Positions 11,924 to 23,680 of a DNA stretch of 64,000 nucleotides are shown piece after piece. Source of the stretch: Malachius bipustulatus (lineage: Eukaryota; Arthropoda; Insecta; Coleoptera; Melyridae); assembly GCA_910589415.1 (NCBI GenBank), contig OU342631.1:23126001-23190000 (forward strand), read 5' to 3'. The notes under the pieces were generated by a model. The model searched no databases, was not told where the DNA came from, and saw nothing but the letters and a program-made list of their open reading frames with translations. Within the stretch, counting starts at the first letter, position 1. Every line of letters starts with the position of its first letter. Made by a program: the position numbers and the translations under genes.

Positions 11924-14900
11924 TATAGAATCACCCCTCCCTCCTCCTCCCACGAGTTTTTTGCGTATCATTTTCGGAAATATATAAGTATAAGTGCAGT
12001 TATACATATATGTATTTATAACTGCGTGTTCAAATTAGCTTTTTTTAATTATTAAAGAATAGGTAAGGATAAAAAATCCTGCGTCTCCTTTCGAAATGGT
12101 TTCATTACTCCCACTTAATCATAACAAAAATGACACTTGCAAACTTGATTTGATAGGTTAATAAAAAAAAAACATTCATCGCAGTAATAATGTTATAGGT
12201 TTTTGAGTCCTGATCCGGCAGCAGCAACTATGCTATCCCTATTCCCTATTCCTGCCTCGCCGTTGTTGCCGTTTTATTCTCTGGCCGGCCATGTTGCTCA
12301 GTGCAGGAAGCGGCAGACATGTGAGCGATCGATGTTCCCCGGGGAGCCTCCGCTGTACAACCGAGCCGTGAGATACTCATCCTTTTGACCGCAGATCCCT
12401 TTGTTGCACCGAAATTAAGATTCTTATAAATTATTAGTCCGGGAAGGAAAAATTGGAGAAAATCGAAATATATGAGTGACGATTTCATCTTGTATCTACC
12501 TCGTTGATTTTTTTTATACATATAGGGTGCTCATCTTAATTGAAGATAAGGCATTGAAATGTTATCCAAAACTCATCAGATCAAAAAAGTGGGTTATAAA
12601 AGTTGTTCGTCTGGGGAGGGCATTTATAATGACCCCCTTGGGGTGGGAGGCAGCAAATTTGCAATTTTAAATGATAATCCACTTTTTTATTGCGGATTCG
12701 GATTTTATGGCTGAAAACACGTGGGAAATTGCCTTCCCCCTTCTCCTCCCGTGCAGATGGGGAGAGGGGAGAATTTTAAAGTTTACTTAAGGAAACCCAT
12801 TTTTTATTGGAGGTTCGGATTTTACGACTAACAATTCTGTAACATTTTTTTAGATTCATGATATAGCTGTAATCGACAAAAAATTTTTTTGTCTTTCCTA
12901 CCAACAGAAATTGACCGAAAAGAACTATATAAATCGAGAAAAATTTATAAGACAAATTTTACGTATTGTTAGTCATAAAATCCAAATCTACAATAAAATA
13001 AAGAGTTCCTAACCAAAATCTTATGCTTTATATTTTTTATTCACATTTTCTGGCTTTGTGTAATAATCTTGGGGAAAATTTTCCAGAAGAAAAAGTGTCT
13101 GACTTCACGCGTCTTCCTCCTCCCTCCAAATAGAGGCAGGAGGCGTTGTCGTTCGTCGTGCCAATACAACTCAGACTCATTCGTCTTAATCTTGTTTATC
13201 TCTGATTATCTCTTTCATTGTTTACGGAATTCCTTTGCTCAGTTTCGGATTAGGTGATGGCGATTTGCTTGAAGTAAGTTTTGGATAATTACGGCTGAAA
13301 AAACTTCTTTTCAATCATAATTACTTACTTCTTTTAATTTTTACAAATATCTCTAAAATGCCCAAGTATGGAAATTTTATTACTTGCCATGAATATGTCT
13401 TTAATGAAACTTGCAGCGTATAAACGAATAAAACGGAGCACGCCTTTCAATTTAATCCTTTTCAAGTTAAATGGTTGACAAATTTTCAATTTCTTTAACT
13501 ATTAGGCATCAGGTAGGTATGTATAATTATACCGCGCCAAAAAAAATGTTTCAAAAAGCCTTCATTTTTTAATCGACTTTTTATATATTGATTTAATATA
13601 GTCATTTATTTTTCTGAAAGTTCCAACAATTTTTTTCCTGATGCTAAGGTTTTTCTGATGCCAGAAATATGTTGGGCGCCACTGATGTCACCACACGGCC
13701 CTTGCTCTGTTATCTTAACTTTATCTAGATAATTCTATTGGAACTGATGATTGGCAATTCTAATTTGCAACTATACATATACTCCGGGCAGCGAACCGAT
13801 ACAACAATAAAAGTAAAAGTGCGCAATGATTTTATGATCCATCAGGTATAGGCATATATTGAGCCAAGGTAACCATAACCAATAAGAAGAATGTATGTTG
13901 ATGATATTGCATCCTTGTCTTGAATCATAATTCATTGCTTCAAAGAAACCCATTCAAAAAATCTTAATGCACCATTAAAAAATTGATATATTTTCTGAAA
14001 TATGACATAAAATAAAAGGATAAGACATTGTTACTGTAACGTCTCGGAAACCTTCCTCAATATTGTACGAAGCAGAACCATTGTATGTCCTCTAAATAAT
14101 AAGTAAACAAAATAATCAAAATTCACCTCAACCATCATTCATGCATTTAAATTGTTCTATACTCAAAGACCCCGAATCGCGGCTCGTCTTTTTCCCTTTA
14201 TCCCGGAACAGGGTGGGGGAAAGGGCGAGCGACAGGAGTAGATAAACGCAAACACATTACACAGTCCGGGCGCCCTGAATTACTTCATCTCGAGCTGTAA
14301 TTACTGTTTGTCGGGACTCCTGTGTGGAAACTAGAAATACGCTCATTCATGGTGAATGCGAGGAGAATGCGCCCCTGATTGTGTTATACTACTACCGGTA
14401 CCAAGTAATATTATCCCGTCCCTCTCGATCTCTATACCATATACCTCTTGCCATGAATTTTAGAATTCTTGTTATTCGTCCTTTTATAAGTTATGAATTT
14501 GATTAACGGATAATTGGATTAAGGTGACCATGCACCATGCAGCAATGAAGAAAGAAGATGGGCAAAGAGATAACGGGGAATGTTTTTCGAAATTTACACG
14601 TATATTAGATATCTTGTTTTGGAGATCAAGTTTGTAAAATTTCACCAAGAAATAGAATCCCCAACTTGACAGAACTGTCAAATGGCTGACATGAACTGCT
14701 CTTCTCTCTTTCTCTCTCTTACTTATCTCCCTATCTCAAAGACGACTCGTGAAAATTTTATTTACCCTATTTATCAGCATCACAAATTATACCGCTCAAC
14801 AAGCAATAATGTCAATAATTGCAGCCCTCGAGATTATTTCTACGGAATAATTCATATCTACTGGAAAAATAAACAAACGGCATCATTGACTAAACGCTTT

Positions 14901-14998
14901 AGTTCCCTGACACTCGACGCGATGTCATAGAGGTACACTTATTAGGTACATAAATTGAATAAAAAAATTATTTTTTTGTAGTATTTTATACGCATATA
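11924..14998. other. Intronic; GC-richer blocks and a small inverted repeat
   Basis: The block at 12200-12410 is strikingly GC-richer than its flanks and non-repetitive. A second GC-richer block lies at 14160-14330. Either could be regulatory. At 12800-12845 and 12958-13005 there is an imperfect inverted repeat (ATTGGAGGTTCGGATTTTA against TAAAATCCAAATCTACAAT), with a further partial copy at 12681-12720. A GTTGGGCGCCA motif at 13671-13681 resembles the complement of a retroelement primer-binding site. A CT-rich stretch is at 14700-14730. No supported gene. Confidence 0.4.
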
Positions 14999-16185
14999 CA
15001 CCGTGTTTTATATTAAGTCGGCACTATTGCTAACTTCGTTATTATTAAACCTAGAAAGTCGGTTAAATTAGCAAACTAGTAGTATTTTTGCCGCTGAATA
15101 AAATGGCGAAAGCAGAAAAACAATTGAACATCGCGTTTTCGAGATATTTAAAAAAATGTAATTTTTTTAATGGAACACCCTGTATATTTTTAGATGGATC
15201 GGTTGCAAATTTTTTTTTAAAGGGAAAAGTCTTTATACACTATGATCCTAAAATAATAAATTCATTAATTATTCATTATTTTATAACTCCCAAAGTAGGC
15301 TGCGACAATTATTGTAATTTAGTGTACCTACGTAATGTAAGGTAAAAAAATTATGTCGTCCTCAATAGTGTATTTTTCAATAAAAAAAATACACTAAAAA
15401 TAAGAGTTGTTACCTTGAAAAGAATTTAATTTTACATAAACAAATAACAGAACTTGTTTGTGTGTAAATTTTATTATTTTAGGATCATAGTGCATAGAGA
15501 CTTTTTCCTTTAAAAAATTTTTGCAACCGATCCATCTAAAAATATACAGGTGTTCCATAAAAAATATCCATTTTTTTAAATATATCGAAAACGCGATGTT
15601 CAATTGTTTTCCTGTTTTCATCGTTTTATTCAGGAGACAAAATACTACTAGTTTGCTAATTTAACCGACTTTCTAGTTCAAATAATAACGAAGTTAGCAA
15701 TAGTGCCGACTTAATTTAAAACACAGACAAGTTCTGTTATTTGTTTATTTAAAATTAAATCCTTTTCAATATAACAACTCCTTTTTTTGTGTATTTTTTT
15801 ATTGAAAAATACACTATTGAGGACGATATATTTTTTTACCTTACATTACGTAGGTAGGTACACTAAATTACATTAATTATCGCAGCCTACTTTAGGAGTA
15901 GTAAAATAATAAATAATCAATGAATTTATTATTTTAGGATCATAGTGCATAAAGACTTTTTCTTTTAAAAAAAATTTTGCAACCGATCCATCTAAAAATA
16001 TACAGGGTGTTCCATAAAAAATATCCATTTTTTTAAATATCTCGAAAACGCGATGTTCAATTGTTTTTCTGTTTTCGCCATTTTATTTAGGAGAAAAAAT
16101 ACTACTAGTTTGCTAATTTAACCGACTTTCTAGGTTAAAAAATAACGAAGTTAGCAATAGTGCCGACTTAATATAAAACACGGTG
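14999..16185. mobile_element. 1187 bp compound palindromic element with CACCGTG ends
   Basis: The ends TATACACCGTGTTTTATATT and AATATAAAACACGGTGTATA are inverted copies. The order is arm A-B (14999-15461), an extra inverted copy of A (about 15462-15715), then inverted B-A (about 15726-16185). A repeated block GTCGGCACTATTGCTAACTT marks each A copy. The arms contain TTTTTTTAATGGAACACCCT, a motif shared with three other palindromes in the window. The small frames inside are palindrome echoes. Confidence 0.88.
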
Positions 16186-16644
16186 TATATTACGTAAAGT
16201 AGGTATAAGTAACTTGATAAACGATAATAATACTATTAGATGTGTGTATATATATACTGATTTATAATGTAACTAGGGGTATAGGGTTGGGGTTGGTCAA
16301 AATCCCTAAGGGCTTTTAGTGTTGGAGGAAATCATTGCCCAGCTGTTGGTTGTCTCGTAACTCGATAAACCCCCACTGGTTTAGAGCAGCAATGAATCGA
16401 TGTGTTTGCATATTCACCATAGGGGTTGATTCAAACAACAACGGTTCGTAATTTCTTCACATCTATCTTTCTTTCTTTGCGTTATTGTTTTGAAAAAAAA
16501 TACTAATAGTAAAAAAATTACAAAAATACAAGCACTTTTTATTTATTATTTATTTTTTATTAGAAAAACTAACCAAATTTATTCAATTATGTAAGCCGCA
16601 TTCATCTTGAACTATTAATAACAGAGTTTAAAGGCTTCATTGTA

Positions 16645-16767
16645 ACATTTCTTAGATTTTGTTCTAGACGTGGTAAACCTCCACATGTTCATTCCGATAA
16701 TGGCACAAATTTCGTGGGAGCTCAGCCTGAATTGAAAAAAAACATCAATAATAACGAGGCAGAATAA
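16645..16767 (+). pseudogene. BEL/Pao-type integrase fragment (copy 1)
   Basis: This frame translates to FCSRRGKPPHVHSDNGTNFV followed by GAQPELKK and a stop. The SDNGTNFVGA block, preceded by a Ser-Arg-Arg-Gly-Lys motif, is characteristic of the BEL/Pao LTR-retrotransposon integrase catalytic core; the Asp of SDNG is a catalytic residue. Upstream sequence gives weak IHLEL-like matches only with frameshifts. This is a short inactive relic of a pol gene, not a functional element. Confidence 0.72.
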
Positions 16768-17057
16768 ACTTATCGAATTATAAAGCAATGAAAAAATTTA
16801 ATTGCACTTTATTAGACGTTCTTGTAACTCGATAAACCCCCACCGGTTTTAGAGGCAGCGATGAATCGAAGTGTTTGCATATTCACCATTAGGGGTTGAT
16901 TCAAACAATATTGGTTCGTAATTTCTTCTTCTTGCCTATTCTATATCTGTGTATTTATTCTTTCTTTATTTATTATTTATTTATATATCTTGCTTCAATA
17001 TGAAAGCCATTTATCTGGTTAGTAACGGCGGAGTTATCATCTGAAGGCTCTATTACA

Positions 17058-17158
17058 ATTTTCGTAGATTTTGTTCTAGACGTGGTAAACCTTCACATGT
17101 TTATTCCGATAATGGTACAAATTTCGTACGAGCTCAATCTGAATTGAAAAAGAATTAA
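17058..17158 (+). pseudogene. BEL/Pao-type integrase fragment (copy 2)
   Basis: This frame reads RFCSRRGKPSHVYSDNGTNF then VRAQSELKKN and a stop, and is homologous to the fragment at 16645-16767. Upstream, MKAIYL fits the usual KAVHLEL integrase block but is cut from the core by a stop. It is part of the same ~450 bp tandem duplication. Confidence 0.72.
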
Positions 17159-17235
17159 TCAGTAATAACATTTTTCGATAAAAATAGATATTATCGAATT
17201 AACGTTAAAATCCAAGAAACTGTTCAAAATACAAT

Positions 17236-17799
17236 TATAAGGCTTTAGCTGTTAAGTGAAAAATTTATGAATTTTTTTGCTTATACATCAAAATAAACAA
17301 TAAATTAGGTAGGTACCAAGTTATAATAAAAAAATAAATTATTAATTGTGGGTGTAGTTTCGATTGAATCTTAGCATATTACCCACATATATGTATCTAT
17401 ATCTTTAAATTATGAATGTAGTATCTATATCTATAGATACTACCTACTTATAATATCATGTTCATGCTAATTATAAAAAAAAAGAATGTGCAAATTTATT
17501 TATTTTTATTTTTTTTTATCTACGATCATGACGCTTTTTACGTTGTACTATCATTCCCATTATATACCTATATGGATATTATTCTGTTTGTTTTATTACA
17601 AAAATAAGAAAACAAGGTTCGAGTAGTGTACAAATACATAAATAAATTTATTAAATGTGCAATTTCCTCTGTACATTTTCTTTTCTTTTTTTTTTTTTCT
17701 TTTAACATAATATCCATATTTTAAATACAACTTTTTTTACATTAACATTACTATATCGTAGGTATTGAAAAAAAAATAGAAACATTACTATTTTATATA
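17236..17799. other. AT-rich intronic sequence, no gene
   Basis: Very AT-rich with TATATCTA-type simple sequence near 17390-17450 and a T tract near 17690. No repeat element or coding region is recognised. Confidence 0.6.
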
Positions 17800-18712
17800 C
17801 AGTTGTATACCTGACCCATTTGTTCTTGAAACGCCCTGTAGAATCTTAAGTTATGGTGTGATTTTAAAAGTATGTATTTCTTTTAAATCATAGAGCTTGA
17901 TAAACTATATTTTGGGAGCAAAAAGCGTCTCATTCCTACAAAATCCAAGGCCTACTAGATCAGTGTTTACTTGTAAAGTATCAAAAATTCTTATTAGCGA
18001 TTTTTTTAGAAAAAAACTGGGCACGCCACAGGATTCACCATCCCTCAAAACGGCACTGTATATAGGTACTAAATTTTATTGAAAATGTCAGGATCTTGCA
18101 GTTATTTTTAAAATTCATAATAATACTCCGAATTTTGATAAATTTTTTCGAAAAAGTCAAAAACTATCCATGAGAAAAACTCAAAGTATCCAACAACTGT
18201 CAAAATAGGTGACAAATAAATTTGTAGGATAATTCCAATAATTCAGTTAGGTACAACGTGTCTAGTGGTAATAAGCATGGATAACTTTGAGAGACAAAAT
18301 AGAAATTGTACGTCTAGTTGGTGATAATGTAGGTACCTACTTTAATTTTTTAATTTTTTTTAATTTTTTTTTTTTACTCATGATAGCTTTTGTTTGAACT
18401 TTTCGAATAAATTTATGAAAATTCGGAGCATTATTATGAATTTCTAAAATAACTGCAATCCTTTATTACTCTGTCATTTCCAATAAAATTTAATACAGTA
18501 CCATTTTGAGAGCTGGTGAATCCTGTCGCGTGTCCAGTTTTTTTCTAAAAAAATCGCTAATATGAATTTTTGATATTTTACAAGTAAACACTGATCTAGT
18601 AGGCCCCAAAATATAGTTTATTCAGCTCTATGATTTAAAAGAAATATACTTTTAAGATCGCACCATAACTTAAGATTCTACAGGGTGTTTCAAGAACAAA
18701 TGGGTCACACTG
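17800..18712. mobile_element. 913 bp palindromic element, CAGT...TGACCCATTTG ends
   Basis: The left end is CAGTTGTATACCTGACCC and the right end, reverse complemented, is CAGTGTGACCCATTTG. Both are flanked by TA; the left end carries an extra ~8 nt. Arms 17800-18185 and about 18370-18712 match over GTTCTTGAAAC-CCCTGTAGAA, ATCTTAAGTTATGGTG and GATCAGTGTTTACTTGTAAA. The left arm has ~30 nt (around 17925-17955) absent from the right arm. Non-coding. Confidence 0.88.
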
Positions 18713-20950
18713 TATACTTAATTAAATCAATTATTATTATTATTATTATCTGGAATGTATACAGTAAATGTAATTTTATAGCTGTCTTTGCCATATGTCG
18801 AAAACTATCACATATATCTTGTATGGTGTGGCATGCATTAATATCAGGTTTCTTTAAGATGTTAATGTTGAAAAAGTTGACTGACAGATGTCAAATCATG
18901 AACTATTTTGTAAATAATACAATATTTTTTAGCTTCCATCAGCTTATTTGTCTCTTAGTATAAATATACAGGGGATCCATGAAGATAAGATTCATGCATA
19001 AGTTCATTTACCGATATTTATTTAATGGAAATATTTTCAAAAATATGAGGTAGGTACTAACTGGAATTTTTTAACTTTTTTTTAATAGAAATTAAATTTT
19101 CTAGAAAAAAATATTATTAAAAAAGTTTTACTTTAGCTACCTTATCTCTTAATTTAAATTTAAAAAAATATATATAGAAATACTTATTTTTTAAGTCAAT
19201 TTAACAGAAAATGGCCACTAGCAAGCAACATTTTTCCCATAAGGTATTTTGGATTAAAAGTTGTAATTTGGAAAAAAAAATTATTTTTCATTGGCTCGTC
19301 TCTGAATATGAAAAAACCTTTTAAGAATTTTGATTTCGCTTATCAGGACGAAAAAATACAGTCAGATTTCCATTTAAACACCAGTTTTTACCCTTTTTTT
19401 TTTCAACCCAGGAACCAGTTTTTATAAGAGGAATTTGTCGTGAAATCTATGCCAAGAATGCAGAGGATTTCTTTCTCGGCCTTCTGGGATTAATAGCTTT
19501 CTAAAGTATAGGTCCAGGTGGTCAGGGTCAGGTATTAGCTGAGCTTAATTAGGGGGTTTGTCATTTTTTCAAGGATTTCACAAACCGTATAGAAAAGAGA
19601 TACAAAATAGGACTCACTGCGCCGTCATCAGTAAGGAATCTCAGAATGATCTCCTGGAGCGGCAGCATTTTCAATAACTCTTCTTTGGTGTGATTCGATT
19701 AGGAAAATTTAAAGGAAGGATTGTAATAAAAAATGAAATAAAAATATTTTGGAGACCAAAAAAGATCTTCATAGCAGGGTTGGCAGAGTAATTTAGACGT
19801 TTTTTACTAGTAAAAAATTAAAAAAGGGGTGTCAAAAATGTAAAAAACGTGAAAAATATAAAATAATAGGTAACAAGTTATGAAAATAATAAGAATAAGC
19901 AAAGAATATAATTTGAGAAAGAAAAAAAAGTTTTCCCTTGTTGGATGTATTCAAATCATAGTTTTGCATAATTCTGATGCCGTCGAGGGCCTCTCCACGC
20001 AACGTTTTCCCTTAAACTTTTTATTATGGTTTCCCAGCATTTCTTGAAAGAAAATTATAGTAGTAGCAAGCAATTATTATAGAAGTGGTAGGTACAAATA
20101 GAAATCAGTGATCCTTTATCCTTATCAAATTCTAGTCATCTTAGGTTGGAAGAAACATCCTCAATTCTCTTCTTTTTTTCTCTCTCAGCTCTTTGAAGAT
20201 GGCGATGGAACTGGGCGAAGTTCTTGGCCTACTTAGCAAGTTGAAAAGTTTAGTTTTAACCTAATTTTTAAGAATTTTACATTTTTTTACATATTTGGTA
20301 TTTTTTACAGTTAAAAAATGTAAGACTCTTTCGACATCGTGTAAAATACCAATCCTGCTGCTTCATAGTCAAAGACATAAATATTATTTACTCTACTGTA
20401 TTAGTACATACGCAATGTTGTCATATCAGGCTAGAATTTTTTTTTACAAATGATTAAAATTACTTGATCTTACTAGTAGGTACCTAAAGTTGGCAACATC
20501 ACACCGTATTTTTGTTGTAGGTACGCTAAACGTATAAAAAAATTTAAAACTGAAAGAAAACAAAAAAACTGGTTTTTAAAAGAATCTCTTATATTTTCAA
20601 ATTATTACAAAATGACACTTTTTCTAATTTTTCTGAGCTTATTGGACAAGATGCTTTTTTGTAATTAATTAAATCTATAAATTCTACTATCTCAATAAAA
20701 AAAAAACTTTACCTAATATGATAAGAACAAATAACAGAAGAATAAGAACATTGCAAAAAAATCCCATCACTGTTGACTAAAAGGCAATCAAGAACACGTT
20801 AAGAGCTACAAAAAAAAAGTAAAATCAAATTTATTGTCATGCCGATCAATTGACCGTCTTAAGTACCTACTAATCTTCCTTCAATAAAAAAAAAGATAAA
20901 CAAATTGTTTGATTTTTTTGAAAGACAAGCAGGAGATTGATTGACACCAA
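18713..20950. other. Intronic, AT-rich, no gene seen
   Basis: An ATT microsatellite lies at 18730-18748 and a lone TATACAGGGGATCC-type end at 18966-18981. The rest has poly-A and poly-T tracts but no inverted repeat or coding frame that I can support. Confidence 0.5.
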
Positions 20951-21720
20951 ATTAGCACCCCTTGTCTTGAATTATTATTGTAAGCACACAAATAAAATCA
21001 ACCGTTTCCTTGTGTAAATATTTTCAATCGATACTTGATTCTTCTCGAATAATATTGTTGAAGTTGTTGATACGAGTCGAACGATACCTGCTGCGGTTTG
21101 ATTCACCTTTCTTTGATGCCCACAGTGTTGTGTTCCTCGAGTACCACTTACAAACCGAGAATGGGAGCCAAGCCAACAGGCACTCGAGCTTGTTTGCAAA
21201 AACCAATAACACGTTCATTCTGCTTTTACAAGGTAAATAATCCTCGGAAACACGGATGCGAGAAAACGCGTTCCTGCCAAATTACAAGGTGTAAAGGTAA
21301 CAAATAACTAGCCGTTTACGGTGAAGCTGCTCATCGGAATGAGTAAGTGCACTAAGTCCGGATAATCCGGGTCTCATTCAGCACCCAGGTAAATATTTGC
21401 GCGCTCTCGAGTCGCCCCCGGAGAACGAGAACAACGCCGGAGAACTCTCGGCTCCCTGAATAGACTGTTCATTATGTGAGAGATGCGTGGCGGAAATAAG
21501 AGTCCATTCAAATGTAACGATTTTATAAGAGACTGCGGCTTCAGATCAGAGCTTCTTGGTTTCGTCGTTGAGGGTTGGAACTTATTTTTATTTTGACCCA
21601 ATAAGAATTTGTATGACGACCCCGGTTTTTATGCATCAGTAAATCACAATGTAATAATTGAACTAGGATCGATGGTTTCGATCATTACCGCATCATTTAG
21701 GCCACTTTGTGGTAATGGAA
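20951..21720. other. GC-richer unique intronic block, candidate regulatory DNA
   Basis: Composition is more balanced than the flanks, especially at 21040-21300 and 21390-21480, with no repeats. Overlapping frames on both strands are short and unrelated to anything I recognise. A conserved intronic enhancer of opa is possible but unproven. Confidence 0.3.
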
Positions 21721-23397
21721 CTTATCATCAATATCATCATCACAGGTCACAGGAGAAATTCCTTTATTTTATTCCTTTATCATGAATTTACTCAAAAATC
21801 ATATACCACGCTCAATGATTTTCCTGGTCACTTATTCAAATCACTCTCGTCTTAGGAATAAGTTCGAAGGAAAACTAACAGGTGTTGTATGTTCCCATTA
21901 GTTTCAGTTATGCGCTTACATATTTCGTAGGTAGGTATGTAAAATGTAAGTTCAAGGTTTTCTTAATGGGAGATATAATTATTATGATTCCGAATACACT
22001 CAAATAACTATAAATTTTGATGTAATATGTGATCATCGTTAATAACATCAACGAGTTTATTATAATTAGATGCTGGCACAAAAATTAATATACTTTTCTG
22101 CTTAAAGAAACCGTTACGACTTGATAACAGCTATATTTTATAAATATACAGGATGTTGCCTCTCATAACTGACAATTATTTAAATAAGGAGTAACTCCAC
22201 GTTTTCAGATGCTATACTTAATATGAACAGAAGTAAAAAGGAACTCAATCAAACTGAACTAAGTACCTTTTCTGTGTATCATATAATACACTTAAGAGAT
22301 GTTTGATGCATGGGAAGAGCAGTTTAAAAAAAAATTGTGGGATATCTCCCGGTCCGTTTCTGCCTATTTTAGAAAATAGGGCTCTACGCTATAATGCGAA
22401 ATATTTCTTTTATGTTAATAAAATATTAGAAAATAAATTCAATTTATTGAAAATTAAATTTACGGGACCTAAAATGAAATTGTAACTAGAAACCTAAAGC
22501 TTTTAGAGCATCATACAAACGGTGTATTCGACATAATTACAGGCAATTTCCTTTTTGTCGAGCTGCAGAATCAAACCACATGTAAGGTGATATATTGGGA
22601 ACAGCTACCCGAACCCCGCCTTATTGCTAGCTCTATTCAATCGAGACAATGAGCATTTTTTATACGAAAACACACACCGTATACCATAAAATATGTTCAT
22701 TTACCTTTATCTCTTCTTAAAATTGCTTTCATTCTTCATCATCCGCTTAATTCTATAAGATGGGATGATACCGTATCAAGAACGCAACCAACGTCTTAAA
22801 ACTGATACGATTAGTCATTACTATTTCCAAAGTACCTATAGGTACCTATCTACCTATACTTGGGACAGTGGCGTCGCGGTGAACAAATCAAATAATATCA
22901 AATGATTGTATTATTTAATTAATTTGCTTTATTCAAAAAATTATATTATTGTCTTCTTGTGAATTGTCTTCTTGACAATTCACTTTACTACTGTCTTAAT
23001 TCGTCGAAATATTACTTAATAAGATCCGGTACCTACTATGGTTCCATTTGCATAATAGGGTGACTCATTTGACTTATTCGTGGTATTCTGAACGCAGCCT
23101 CTTATTTATATCAAAGACCTGAGATTAGAATTAGAATATAAAACATCCGGAAGGAATATAGGGTGCGTTTTTTTCAATGTTTAGTAAAGGTATTTCGTAA
23201 ACTACTGCAGTTAGAGAAACGGTTAAATGGGGAAAATAGTGCAGTTTTATGAGCTTAATTGAAAAAGCTTTTGTATTTTGAAACTCTCCATGGGTTCCTA
23301 GATATTTAACATAAAGAAAATTCCTGGGATCTCTTTATACTGGGATACCGGTCTTATTATTGGGATTAGAGAAAAATCGTAAAGGAAAACATTTTTA
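21721..23397. other. Intronic, no gene seen
   Basis: Contains a lone TATACAGGATGTTG end near 22146, a CAGTGGCGTCGCGG fragment at 22866-22879 related to the element at 39888-40474, and a cluster of overlapping GGTACCTA/TAGGTACC words at 22837-22860. No coding region is supported. Confidence 0.45.
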
Positions 23398-23680
23398 GAC
23401 GATTTTATAAACAATAAAACGGCGTTATATTTTTTGTTATTTGTATTGTCATTTTCGAGTTATAACAAAAACATGTGTTTTTTTTTTAAACCGTCATAAC
23501 GGCTTTATTTTCAGTATAAAAACCATATCGTTGTATTTAGAAAAAAAGGCATATTGAATGATGTCGTAGCTAATTATGGCTTACCTACATTTAAAAAAGC
23601 ACAAAGTTTATTCCATAGCTCGAAAATGACACGACAGAAAAAAATTGTGACGTCGTTTTATTGTTTAAAGAAATTGAAAA
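23398..23680. repeat. Imperfect inverted repeat
   Basis: A left arm around 23410-23465 (AACAATAAAACGGCGTTATA, CATTTTCGAG) pairs imperfectly with a right arm around 23615-23670 (CTCGAAAATGACACGACAG, ACGTCGTTTTATTGTT). An internal AACCGTCATAACGGC hairpin is also present. This is probably a decayed foldback element. Confidence 0.55.

Larger units (their letters stand above)
16352..17235 (+). repeat. Tandem duplication of a ~450 bp retroelement-derived unit
   Basis: Two diverged copies (about 16352-16795 and 16822-17235) share GTAACTCGATAAACCCCCAC, GTGTTTGCATATTCACCAT, AGGGGTTGATTCAAACAA and a downstream integrase-like coding relic. The duplication is direct and nearly adjacent. The copies differ by many substitutions and indels, so it is old. 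Confidence 0.8.
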
